In this document: piece by piece, positions 32,832-40,470 of the stretch
How the letters are laid out: the number at the start of each line of letters is the position of its first letter
Numbering within the stretch: position 1 is the first letter of the stretch
Source of the DNA: Onthomorpha sp937906975
GTDB taxonomy: Bacteria > Bacteroidota > Bacteroidia > Bacteroidales > P3
DNA: 64,000 nt
Assembly (NCBI GenBank): GCA_045614605.1
Contig: JAZLDH010000007.1
Span: 124,001 to 188,000 of the forward strand
Direction of reading: 5' to 3'
Translations under genes and position numbers: made by a program
The notes under the pieces: model-generated
What the model saw: only the letters and a program-made list of their open reading frames with translations
What the model was told of the DNA's origin: nothing
Databases searched by the model: none

Positions 32832-33272
32832 ATGGAAAAAAAATTAAACTTAGGATTGGAAATAATCTATTGGGGATTATTACTTATGACAATTAACATT
32901 TTTTGTGGAGCATTACATTGGCCATTAGGATTATTTACAGTTTGCTTAATGTTTCTTGGAATTGCCTTAGGAATATGGCAAATAATCAGAGAAAAGAAAG
33001 CAGGTGAAAAAATGGCTGTTATTATGTTAAACTTTTTTACAAAGTTTTTCTTAATTATAGGCTTAGTTTTTACCGTTAATCATTGGCCAGGAGCTATATT
33101 AATGCTATGGCTTTCATATCTTCTTTACTTTGTTGCTGTTGCTGTTTCTTCTTGTATTGCAGTTTATAAAGAAAGAAATGAAAGATTGTACATTTTACTA
33201 TTAATAGCAATATTATCGTATAGTTTTATAGCTTTATTTAATAAAGTAGGAACTCTACAAGGATTACAATAA
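32832..33272 (+). CDS. Small polytopic membrane protein with two HWP motifs
   Basis: 146 aa with four predicted membrane helices. Two segments carry the same signature at a helix end: INIFCGALHWPLGLF (residues ~22-36) and LVFTVNHWPGAILML (~77-91). 'HWPGA' after a hydrophobic helix is shared by several Bacteroidota membrane proteins, including the T9SS motor protein GldL, but this protein is shorter and lacks the GldL C-terminal domain. The function is unknown. Its TAATG overlap with the next gene (1 bp) shows translational coupling. About 95 bp downstream of the structured RNA. Confidence 0.65.
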   Translation: MEKKLNLGLEIIYWGLLLMTINIFCGALHWPLGLFTVCLMFLGIALGIWQIIREKKAGEKMAVIMLNFFTKFFLIIGLVFTVNHWPGAILMLWLSYLLYFVAVAVSSCIAVYKERNERLYILLLIAILSYSFIALFNKVGTLQGLQ

Positions 33273-33538
33273 TGGATAAAGAAATAAAAGAACAAAGACT
33301 GCCTTATGTAAGGGCGGTCTTTATTTTAGGATTCTTGTCTGTAACAATAGGAATTGCGTTATGCGGATTATTAGGCATAATAGGAGTAATTTTAGCTCGC
33401 AAGGGAATGAAGACTTTTGAAGAAAATCCAGAATTATACTCAATAAAAGATTATAAAACTCTTACAAGAGGGTTTTATATGTCTTTTATTGGGAGTACCT
33501 ACGTGCTTATTTTATTGATACTCCCAATATTGTTATGA
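33272..33538 (+). CDS. Small two-helix membrane protein (DUF4190 / 'CCC motif'-like)
   Basis: 88 aa. Two hydrophobic helices flank a short cytoplasmic loop: AVFILGFLSVTIGIALCGLLGIIGVILARKGMKTFEENPELYS. The pattern 'LP..RAVFILGFLS ... GIIGVILA+KG...(Y/F)..NPELYS' is like the Bacteroidota 'CCC motif membrane protein' and DUF4190 families, though only one Cys remains here. The role is unknown. Its start overlaps the preceding stop codon by one base and the WD40 gene follows 18 bp later, so the three form one operon. Confidence 0.7.
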   Translation: MDKEIKEQRLPYVRAVFILGFLSVTIGIALCGLLGIIGVILARKGMKTFEENPELYSIKDYKTLTRGFYMSFIGSTYVLILLILPILL

Positions 33539-33568
33539 TTTGATTAACCAATAAAAATGGGAAAAAAC

Positions 33569-34684
33569 ATGAAATTAAGAATTTTTACAGTGATTGCAGT
33601 TTTTACTGCTTTGTTTGCAATGTGTAATACAGCAATTGCACAGAATAAAAAAGATGGAAAATGTATTAAAACTATGGAAGGCAATGTTGATGAGCCTGTA
33701 ATAAATTCCGTAGCGTATAGTCCCGATGGAAAATACATTGTTAGTTGTTCTAATAATGGTGATATACAATTTTGGAACGCAAAAACAGGTGAGGAAAACA
33801 ATACTTGGAAATATGATGCTGAATTTGCAATGTTTAGCCTAGATGGAAAACATATTCTTATAGGAACAGAAGAAGGTGATATTGAAATAGAATGTTTTTC
33901 TGAGTGGAACCATCCTACCAAAAAAAGTATTGAAGTTGTTCCTTTTATTCCTGAAGGAGAAACTTATCGTTTTTGTAACATAACTTTAGAAGGACATTCT
34001 GGAAGTGTGGAATGTGCTGCATTTAGTCCTAATGGAGAAAATGTTATTAGTGGTCATGGAGACGGAAGTATTAAAGTATGGAGTTTAAACACAGGAAAAT
34101 GTATTCAAGTATTAGGCTGGGGATTAGAAAATGTTAAATCTGTAGCATATAGTCCTGATGGAAAGTATTTTGTCGGTGCAGGAAGTAAAATGGTTGGAGA
34201 AGAACATATTGAAGAAAATGGAATTATAAGTTATAGTTATACTTCTAGAATCGGTGATATAAAGATTTTTGATGCTAAAACTTACGATTGTGTTAAAACT
34301 TTAAAAGCAAATGATAGTGGATGGCAAGTATCATTAGCATATAGCCCTAATGGAAAATATATTATCAGTAGTACAGAAGGAAAAACTATTAAGATGTGGG
34401 ACGTAGAGAAAGGAGAATGTGTTAAAACCTTAGAAGCAAGTGCTGGAAGCGTTAGTTGCTTGGCTTATAGTCCTGATGGAAAATATATTGTCAGCGGTTC
34501 AAACCAACCACACAGCGAAAAACCAGATAATAATATTAGAATATGGGACGCAGAGAGTGGAAAATGTATTTTAACTTTGGAGGGACATACAAAAGGTGTT
34601 CGTTCTGTAGCATTTTGTCCTGATGGAAAACACGTTGTCAGTGGTTCAAATGATAATACCATTAAAATTTGGGAAATAAAGTAA
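33569..34684 (+). CDS. Secreted WD40-repeat beta-propeller protein
   Basis: 371 aa from the second Met (33569), which gives a clean signal peptide (LRIFTVIAVFTALFAMCNTAIAQ); an ATG at 33557 would add MGKN. Seven WD-type units are seen, for example SVAYSPDGKYIVSCSNNGDI...FWN, CAAFSPNGENVISGHGDGSIKVWS, SLAYSPNGKYIISSTEGKTIKMWD and SVAFCPDGKHVVSGSNDNTIKIWE, enough for one closed seven-bladed propeller. Units 2 and 4 are interrupted by loops (CFSEWNHPTKK; GEEHIEENGIISYSYTSR). Likely a periplasmic protein-protein scaffold; the partner could be the two membrane proteins upstream. Followed by the CGCTCGT terminator, copy 3. Confidence 0.82.
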   Translation: MKLRIFTVIAVFTALFAMCNTAIAQNKKDGKCIKTMEGNVDEPVINSVAYSPDGKYIVSCSNNGDIQFWNAKTGEENNTWKYDAEFAMFSLDGKHILIGTEEGDIEIECFSEWNHPTKKSIEVVPFIPEGETYRFCNITLEGHSGSVECAAFSPNGENVISGHGDGSIKVWSLNTGKCIQVLGWGLENVKSVAYSPDGKYFVGAGSKMVGEEHIEENGIISYSYTSRIGDIKIFDAKTYDCVKTLKANDSGWQVSLAYSPNGKYIISSTEGKTIKMWDVEKGECVKTLEASAGSVSCLAYSPDGKYIVSGSNQPHSEKPDNNIRIWDAESGKCILTLEGHTKGVRSVAFCPDGKHVVSGSNDNTIKIWEIK

Positions 34685-34702
34685 AGAAATAATTTTCTAA
34701 CC

Positions 34703-34758
34703 CAAAGAAAAACGCTCGTAAGTCTTAGTTTTATTTTGACAAACGAGCGTTTTGTTTT
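34703..34758. terminator. CGCTCGT hairpin terminator, copy 3
   Basis: Stem AAAAACGCTCGT pairs with ACGAGCGTTTT as in copies 1 and 2; the loop keeps AAGTCTT at its start and TTTTGACAA at its end but differs in the middle. CAAAG (34703) and CTTAG (34724) are 21 bp apart. It lies between the convergent WD40 and GH2 genes. Confidence 0.82.
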
Positions 34759-34780
34759 TTTAGTCTTTGTTTTTTCTCTT

Positions 34781-37700
34781 TTACTTTAAAGGACTAAATC
34801 TTAAAGTGAAAGTATATGTTCCGCTGCTTGGAACGTGATATTTTTCTATTGTTTGTGGGCCGCAACTTCCATTGCCTAATCCTCTTTGAACGTAGTCAAA
34901 GTGTGTATAAACTTCGCTTCTTGGTGTCATTTCCCAAGGGTGTAGTTTTTCTTTTATGAAGTCGGTGTCGTCATAGTGTAGCATTGAGAATGCAATCGGT
35001 GTTTCTGCTTCTATTTTCAAGCCTTTGTTTGTGCTTTTTTTGTAAAGGGAGATTTCTCTCATTTCTTGACGGTTTCCACATGATTGAGGGTGGGCGTAAG
35101 GTGTAAACATATCGCTTACGGTTGTGGAATAACGTCCTACAAACGATGCTTCTTGTCTATCCCAATAGTTTTCCCATGGTCCTTTTGCGTAATAGTCTAT
35201 TTCTTCAAAGTCTTTTGAGAAAATCATTCCAACGCCTAATCTTCTTAATTCTTTAACCGCAGGATTTAAAGTAACTTTCATATCTACTATGTTGTTAGAA
35301 TAGATTGTGTATTCTAAGGTGTAAGGACATTTTTCGCCTTTTGTTGTTACTTTTATTTGTGCTTTTGTTTTTTCTTTGTTTAGGTTGATTTCAAAAATGC
35401 TTGATATATCGCCCGAAATGCTATCTCCGTGTTTGTCGTTTTCAATCCAACGATTATTGTTGTAATGTGGTGAGCCTTTTCTGTCGGTTATCACTTCGCA
35501 ATCTTCATATTTCCAAGAAATGATTTCTCCGTTTTCTTTGTCAAAGCTAATCTTGAATCCTTTGTTTTCAAGGGTGATTTGCTTTTCATCTTCTATTACG
35601 TTGAATTTTTCTTTGCTTTCTACAACGGGTGCAAGGCTGTTGTTTCTTTCATTCAAGGTAAATTGAGCTTGTGCCATTTCATAGCCTTTTTTTGCCCAAA
35701 GGTTCGCTTGTTTAAAGCGTGCTTGAATGTTGATAAAGCTTTCTTTTGTTTGGTCGAAATTTGCGTTGAATGGTAGTTTTATTCTTAATGTGTCGTTAGG
35801 TTTAAGTGCTGGTAATTCTACCTTGCCATTTGTTAATTCATATCCGTCTTGCAATATTTGATATTCAAGATAAAAGCCTGATAGGTCTATGAAATCATAT
35901 TTGTTAAGCACTGTAAGTTCTTGTGTTTCTTTGTTGAAAGAAAGGAATTTAATGTATTGATACACTTGTTTTACTTCTGCAAGTTTGTCATTCCACTTTC
36001 TGTCGGCTTGAATTATACCATTGTTCATGAAATTGCCTTGGTGAGGACCAGGGAAGTCATATCCAGAGGCATAATATGGGTATCCATTTTTCACAAATTC
36101 GTTATTCTTTATTGCTTGTGGGAAATAGATTGATTGATCCACCCAATCCCAAATGCAACCTCCAATAGCGTTTCTTCCTTTTTCTATTTCGTCCCAATAG
36201 TCTTTTAGATTACCAATAGAATTACCCATTGCGTGAGCATATTCACACATTATGTAAGGCTGATCTAAGCTATCGGATTTTGCAAAAGCCTTTACAGCAT
36301 CAAGATGTGGGTACATTTCCGAATAAAAGTCGGTATAAGGAGTTTTTCCTCTTGTTGCACCTTCGTAATGTATAGGTCTTGTGTCCAAAGCGGCTGTTGC
36401 GTTGTAGGTATGCAAGAAATTCTCTCCACCACCTGCTTCATTACCAAGCGACCAAAAAAGAATACTTGGGTGATTTCTATTTTTAAGAACCATAGCCGTT
36501 GTTCTATCAACGAATTGTGCTGTCCAAGTAGAGTCGTTTGTTATTCCGCCTTTTTCTCCGTGTACAGCCCAGTTGTAATGACATTCAACATCAGCCTCGT
36601 CCATTACATAAAGACCATAAAAGTCGGTCATCGCATACATTTTTGCTTGACGTGGATAATGGCTTGCACGCATAGTGTTGATATTTGCTTGTTTCATCAT
36701 TGTGATGTCTTTTAACATTGTATTTACATCAATACTTCTTCCATACAATGGGTGAGTGTCTTGTGTGTTTACGCCTTTAAAGAATATTTGTTTGCCATTT
36801 ATGTAAACATAGTTGTTCTTTATTTCAATATGTCTAAAACCATATTTTGTGCTAAATACCATTTCTTCCGCTCCTTTATTGTCTTTTTGACGTATGATAA
36901 TGGTATAAAGGTGTGGAGTCTCAGCGTTCCAAAGTTCAAGGTTTGTAAGGTCTTTTTCAAACTTTATTTTAGTTTTTTTATCCTTTGATTCGTAAGAATA
37001 AGTCTTTGAAAAAATAGATTGTTTCTTTGTGTCTAAAACTTCAACCTCGATAATCTTTTTTGCTTTCTTGTTTGATGGGTTGTCAATCTCTACTTCCACG
37101 CTTAATTTACCTGATTTGAAACCATCTTCTTTGTTTAGCTCAGATGTAATGTAGTGGTCGCTAATGAAAACAGGTTCAACAGCAAATAGATATACATCTC
37201 TATGAAGTCCGCTCATGTGGAACATATCTTGTCCTTCTAAATAAGAGGCGTCAGTCCAACGAAATACTTGTACATATAAGTCGTTTTCGCCCTCTTTTAA
37301 GTATTGGCTTAATTCAAATTCGGCATCGTTGTTACTTGCCTCGCAATAGCCTACTTTTTTTCCATTACACCAAATGTAAGCACCGCTATATATTCCATCG
37401 AAATGAAGAAATACTCTTTTGCCATTCCAATTTTCAGGAATTGTAAAAGTCTTGTGGTAAGTACCAACAGGATTTTCACCATATAATCCTTTATATTTTT
37501 CTCTTACGTCTATATATGGTGGATTGTTTTCAAAAGGATAATCCACATTTACGTATAAAGGTAGGTCGTATCCAAGCATTTCCCAACATGAAGGCACGTT
37601 TATGCTTTCCCATTTTAGTTTTCCTTTTGTGAAAATGTCGCTTTCGCTTGGTCTTAGCGAGGCAGCAGGAGAGAAGTGAAAGTCCCATTTTCCATTAAGA

Positions 37701-37915
37701 CTCATAAGGTTTGCATATTTTGGCATAACCCATGGATAATTGAAAGTCTCGTCTTTCAACATCTCAGAGGTGCTACTATAAGGGAAGAATGTAGCACGAG
37801 GTGTGCAACGATTTACGGCAAAAACCGTTTGGTCTTCCCATTCGTGTCTTTCTTGTGCAAAAGCAAAACAAGAAAAGACAATCGATAAAATAAATAATAA
37901 GCTAATTTTTTTCAT
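34781..37915 (-). CDS. Beta-galactosidase, glycoside hydrolase family 2
   Basis: 1044 aa with a signal peptide (KKISLLFILSIVFSCFAFAQ), so periplasmic or exported. The LacZ-type order is intact: sugar-binding domain (PSCWEMLGYDLPLYVNVDYPF), immunoglobulin-like domain, TIM barrel with the acid/base Glu near residue 492 (FWSLGNEAGGGENF) and nucleophile Glu near 557 (YIMCEYAHAMGNS), and the C-terminal domain 4/5 ending FTLRFSPL. It cleaves terminal beta-galactosides, for example from lactose, plant galactans or host glycans. No SusCD pair or regulator is adjacent, so it is not part of a classical polysaccharide utilisation locus in this window. Confidence 0.92.
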   Translation of the reverse strand: MKKISLLFILSIVFSCFAFAQERHEWEDQTVFAVNRCTPRATFFPYSSTSEMLKDETFNYPWVMPKYANLMSLNGKWDFHFSPAASLRPSESDIFTKGKLKWESINVPSCWEMLGYDLPLYVNVDYPFENNPPYIDVREKYKGLYGENPVGTYHKTFTIPENWNGKRVFLHFDGIYSGAYIWCNGKKVGYCEASNNDAEFELSQYLKEGENDLYVQVFRWTDASYLEGQDMFHMSGLHRDVYLFAVEPVFISDHYITSELNKEDGFKSGKLSVEVEIDNPSNKKAKKIIEVEVLDTKKQSIFSKTYSYESKDKKTKIKFEKDLTNLELWNAETPHLYTIIIRQKDNKGAEEMVFSTKYGFRHIEIKNNYVYINGKQIFFKGVNTQDTHPLYGRSIDVNTMLKDITMMKQANINTMRASHYPRQAKMYAMTDFYGLYVMDEADVECHYNWAVHGEKGGITNDSTWTAQFVDRTTAMVLKNRNHPSILFWSLGNEAGGGENFLHTYNATAALDTRPIHYEGATRGKTPYTDFYSEMYPHLDAVKAFAKSDSLDQPYIMCEYAHAMGNSIGNLKDYWDEIEKGRNAIGGCIWDWVDQSIYFPQAIKNNEFVKNGYPYYASGYDFPGPHQGNFMNNGIIQADRKWNDKLAEVKQVYQYIKFLSFNKETQELTVLNKYDFIDLSGFYLEYQILQDGYELTNGKVELPALKPNDTLRIKLPFNANFDQTKESFINIQARFKQANLWAKKGYEMAQAQFTLNERNNSLAPVVESKEKFNVIEDEKQITLENKGFKISFDKENGEIISWKYEDCEVITDRKGSPHYNNNRWIENDKHGDSISGDISSIFEINLNKEKTKAQIKVTTKGEKCPYTLEYTIYSNNIVDMKVTLNPAVKELRRLGVGMIFSKDFEEIDYYAKGPWENYWDRQEASFVGRYSTTVSDMFTPYAHPQSCGNRQEMREISLYKKSTNKGLKIEAETPIAFSMLHYDDTDFIKEKLHPWEMTPRSEVYTHFDYVQRGLGNGSCGPQTIEKYHVPSSGTYTFTLRFSPLK

Positions 37916-37923
37916 GGTGTTGT

Positions 37924-38367
37924 TTATATATTTAAATCTATTAAATCTTCTTCGGTTATGACGAAATAGAGAGAATAATTACTTAAAGAGTCTGAAAACA
38001 AGTGCCATTCTTTTTTGTAAAAGAAATTTTTGTCTTTTGAATTGATATTAGAATTTCTATACCAAGTTTTTTGTCCTATTGTATCGTTGTTTTCTATTTT
38101 ATAAACACTACAAGAATCAATATTATACAATACATCAGACCAATTATCAAAATTGATGATTTCTTCATTAAATACCATTTTTATTTCATTGAAAGGTATT
38201 GCTGTTAATGAAGATTTATTATTGCTATAAATTTTAAAAAAAATATCTGATTCTGTATTGTTTAAAACATATAATCCAAGATTAGACTTGGAATTTTCAC
38301 AACTTAAAAAAGTTAATGAAACTCCACAAACAAATAAAAAATAAAATAATGTTTTTTTTATTTTCAT
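37924..38367 (-). CDS. Lipoprotein of unknown function, paralogue 1
   Basis: 147 aa. Lipoprotein signal with Cys23 (LFVCGVSLTFLSC). It shares a pattern with the next gene upstream: GL[YF]VLN[ND]T.[ST]DI near the mature N-terminus, then IDSCS[VL]YKIENNDTI, KTWY[RS]N and LYFVITEEDLI at the end. The two therefore arose by tandem duplication and have diverged. Their function is unknown. Only 8 bp separate it from the GH2 gene downstream, so it may be transcribed with that enzyme. Confidence 0.65.
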   Translation of the reverse strand: MKIKKTLFYFLFVCGVSLTFLSCENSKSNLGLYVLNNTESDIFFKIYSNNKSSLTAIPFNEIKMVFNEEIINFDNWSDVLYNIDSCSVYKIENNDTIGQKTWYRNSNINSKDKNFFYKKEWHLFSDSLSNYSLYFVITEEDLIDLNI

Positions 38368-38371
38368 AATA

Positions 38372-38821
38372 TTATTGATTTTTTGTAATTAAATCAGTTT
38401 CTGTAATCACAAATAAATATTGATCTTCTGGTTCATAAGGATCTGAAACTCTCGAAAATAATTTCCATTTATTTTCCATATAAAAACTGTTGTTAGTTAG
38501 ATTTGTATCTTCATTAGAATACCAAGTTTTTATTTTTATAGTATCATTATTTTCTATTTTGTAAAGAGAGCAAGAATCTATTTCCGATAACACTTCTTTT
38601 AAATAAATAGGTTTATCAATGTTCGCTTTTTCAAAAATTCTTTTTTGCTGTTTATGAGGAATAAATGAATCATTTACGATATAAGGTCTTATAATTATAT
38701 CTGTGTTTGTATCATTCAATACAAATAAACCAATGAAATTTTCCACATAATCTTCTTCACACTTAAAAAAAGTAAAAATAATTGTAGAACAACAAAATAG
38801 TAATATTCCTAATCTTTTCAT
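38372..38821 (-). CDS. Lipoprotein of unknown function, paralogue 2
   Basis: 149 aa. Lipoprotein signal with Cys21 (LFCCSTIIFTFFKC). It matches the downstream paralogue in the IDSCSLYKIENNDTI, KTWYSNEDTN and YLFVITETDLI segments and in overall length. It lies 4 bp upstream of its paralogue and is the first gene of a run lipoprotein-lipoprotein-GH2. It is separated from the threonine dehydrogenase gene by a terminator, so it has its own promoter, not clearly identified. Confidence 0.65.
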   Translation of the reverse strand: MKRLGILLFCCSTIIFTFFKCEEDYVENFIGLFVLNDTNTDIIIRPYIVNDSFIPHKQQKRIFEKANIDKPIYLKEVLSEIDSCSLYKIENNDTIKIKTWYSNEDTNLTNNSFYMENKWKLFSRVSDPYEPEDQYLFVITETDLITKNQ

Positions 38822-38844
38822 AAATAAAGCACTTGTTTAAAAGA

Positions 38845-38876
38845 AAAGCCCAAACCAAGCTTTTGATTTGGGCTTT
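38845..38876 (-). terminator. Terminator after the threonine dehydrogenase gene
   Basis: AAAGCCCAAA (38845-38854) pairs with TTTGGGCTTT (38867-38876). On the minus strand it follows the epimerase-type gene by about 20 bp. Confidence 0.8.
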
Positions 38877-38895
38877 ATATGTATTATGCAAAAAA

Positions 38896-39852
38896 TTATT
38901 TTCCGAATTTCTTAGACAGTTTGTCAAGCATATCAACTGTCATTGATTGTAAATCATATTTAGGTTTGAATCCCCATTCTGCTCTTGCGCAACTGTCGTC
39001 CATCCAGTTTGGCCATGAATCAGCAATCTTTTGTCTTACTGCGTCAAATTCATAAGTCATTTTGAAATTAGGAAGGTGTTTTCTAACTTCTGCATATATT
39101 TCTTCTGGATCAAAGTGCATTGCAGTTACGTTGAAAGAGTTTCTGTGGATTAACTTCGTAGGGTCTGCTTCCATTATGTTGATTGCTGCATCTAATGCGT
39201 CAGGCATATACATCATATCAAGCATTGTGCCAGGTTTCAAAGGACATACGAAATCTTCTCCTTTAACCGCTGCATAATATATATCAACTGCGTAGTCTGT
39301 TGTACCACCACCTGGAGGACATACGTTAGAAATCAATCCAGGATAACGAACTGAACGTGCATCTACGCCAAAACGTTCAAAATAATAGTCTCCTAATAAT
39401 TCTCCTGTTACTTTTGTAACTCCATAAATAGTCTTTGGACGTTGGATTGTGTCTTGTGGAGTACCGTTAAGTGGAGTTGTGTCTCCGAAAGCTCCGATTG
39501 AAGATGGTGTGAATAAAGCACATTTCTTTTCTCTTGCTATTTCTAAGCAGTTAATCAAAGCTCCAATTCCTATATTCCAACCAAGCATTGGGTTTTGTTC
39601 AGCAGTAGCTGAAAGAATAGCTACAAGGTTGTAGATAGTGTCTATTTGATATTTATCAACTATTGCTGCAATTTCTTCAGCCTTTGTAGCATCGCAAGCA
39701 GCAACAGGACCGCTTTGTTGAATAGCCTCTGTCAAACGAGCAGGGTTAATGTCTGTTGCAACAACGTTGCTTCCTCCGTAGATTTCTCTTAATCTCATAG
39801 TAAGCTCGCTGCCTATTTGACCGCCAGAGCCTAAAACTAATATTCTTTTCAT
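38896..39852 (-). CDS. L-threonine 3-dehydrogenase, short-chain (epimerase-like) type
   Basis: 318 aa extended SDR. NAD-binding GSGGQIG at 8-14, active-site Ser in TPSSIGAFGDTTP (117-118) and Y143-x3-K147 in IYGVTKVTGELL. The sequence NLVAILSATAEQNP and RYPGLISNVCPPGGGTTDYAVDIYYAA fits SDR threonine dehydrogenases, which oxidise threonine to 2-amino-3-ketobutyrate with NAD+, better than UDP-sugar epimerases. The next minus-strand gene upstream but one is Kbl, which uses that product, so the pair supports threonine breakdown to glycine and acetyl-CoA. Confidence 0.85.
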   Translation of the reverse strand: MKRILVLGSGGQIGSELTMRLREIYGGSNVVATDINPARLTEAIQQSGPVAACDATKAEEIAAIVDKYQIDTIYNLVAILSATAEQNPMLGWNIGIGALINCLEIAREKKCALFTPSSIGAFGDTTPLNGTPQDTIQRPKTIYGVTKVTGELLGDYYFERFGVDARSVRYPGLISNVCPPGGGTTDYAVDIYYAAVKGEDFVCPLKPGTMLDMMYMPDALDAAINIMEADPTKLIHRNSFNVTAMHFDPEEIYAEVRKHLPNFKMTYEFDAVRQKIADSWPNWMDDSCARAEWGFKPKYDLQSMTVDMLDKLSKKFGK

Positions 39853-39899
39853 CTTGTTTTGATGTTTATTATTTTTTAATAGAATTTCTTTTTCTCGTG

Positions 39900-39907
39900 C
39901 AAAGTTA
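39900..39907 (-). promoter_or_regulatory. -7 box of the threonine dehydrogenase gene
   Basis: On the minus strand TAACTTTG (TAnnTTTG), with a TTG about 21 bp upstream (39931-39929). Confidence 0.5.
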
Positions 39908-39934
39908 CAAAATAAACTTTAATAAAAACAAATT

Positions 39935-39964
39935 TTGTTTGTTTAAGAAATAATATTATTTTTG
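39935..39964 (+). promoter_or_regulatory. Canonical promoter of the small secreted protein gene
   Basis: TTG at 39935-39937, 19-bp spacer, TATTTTTG at 39957-39964. The leader to the ATG at 40050 is about 80 nt, longer than usual here. Confidence 0.65.
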
Positions 39965-40049
39965 CCAAGTGTAACAAAATAGACTTTTTTCTTGTTATAT
40001 ATGTGAAAAGGAAAATTAATTATTAAAAATAAAACAAAAAATTAAGTTT

Positions 40050-40436
40050 ATGAAAAAATTATTCTTATTGGTAGCAATGGCTTTCATAACAAGTGTTGCT
40101 TCTGCTCAAATCTCAATGGAGAAGTTTAATCAATTAAATGTAAGTGTATCTAAACAATCAATGGAAGCTACGCTTTCTTCTTATGGATTTGCATACGATT
40201 CAAACGGAGTATTAAAAGGAGTAATAGACAACAAAGCAGTTGCAGTTACTTTTAGAACTCTAGAAAATGGAATGATAGAAAAAATGATGGTAACAGAGCA
40301 GGCTGAACTCACAAGAGAGGAATTGAATCAACGTGTTATGGAATTAAAGGCGGTAATGCTTGATTCTAACGATAAGTTTACTCTGAAAAAGGAAGAAGCC
40401 TCTGAGGGAAGATATAGAGTTATATTGGTTTACTAA
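40050..40436 (+). CDS. Small secreted protein of unknown function
   Basis: 128 aa. Signal peptide KKLFLLVAMAFITSVASAQ. The mature part (about 109 residues) is a compact alpha/beta domain: ISMEKFNQLNVSVSKQSMEATLSSYGFAYDSNGVL, then VAVTFRTLENGMIEKMMVTEQ and a final RYRVILVY strand. No family is recognised. It has its own canonical promoter and a shared bidirectional terminator with kbl, so it is a single-gene unit inserted between the two threonine-degradation genes. Confidence 0.65.
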   Translation: MKKLFLLVAMAFITSVASAQISMEKFNQLNVSVSKQSMEATLSSYGFAYDSNGVLKGVIDNKAVAVTFRTLENGMIEKMMVTEQAELTREELNQRVMELKAVMLDSNDKFTLKKEEASEGRYRVILVY

Positions 40437-40440
40437 AAGA

Positions 40441-40469
40441 AAAGCCGCTCAAAATTGAGCGGCTTTTTT
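40441..40469. terminator. Bidirectional terminator between the small secreted gene and kbl
   Basis: 12-bp perfect stem AAAGCCGCTCAA (40441-40452) with TTGAGCGGCTTT (40455-40466), 2-nt loop in the extended form, T-run on both strands. Confidence 0.9.
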
Positions 40470-40470
40470 A

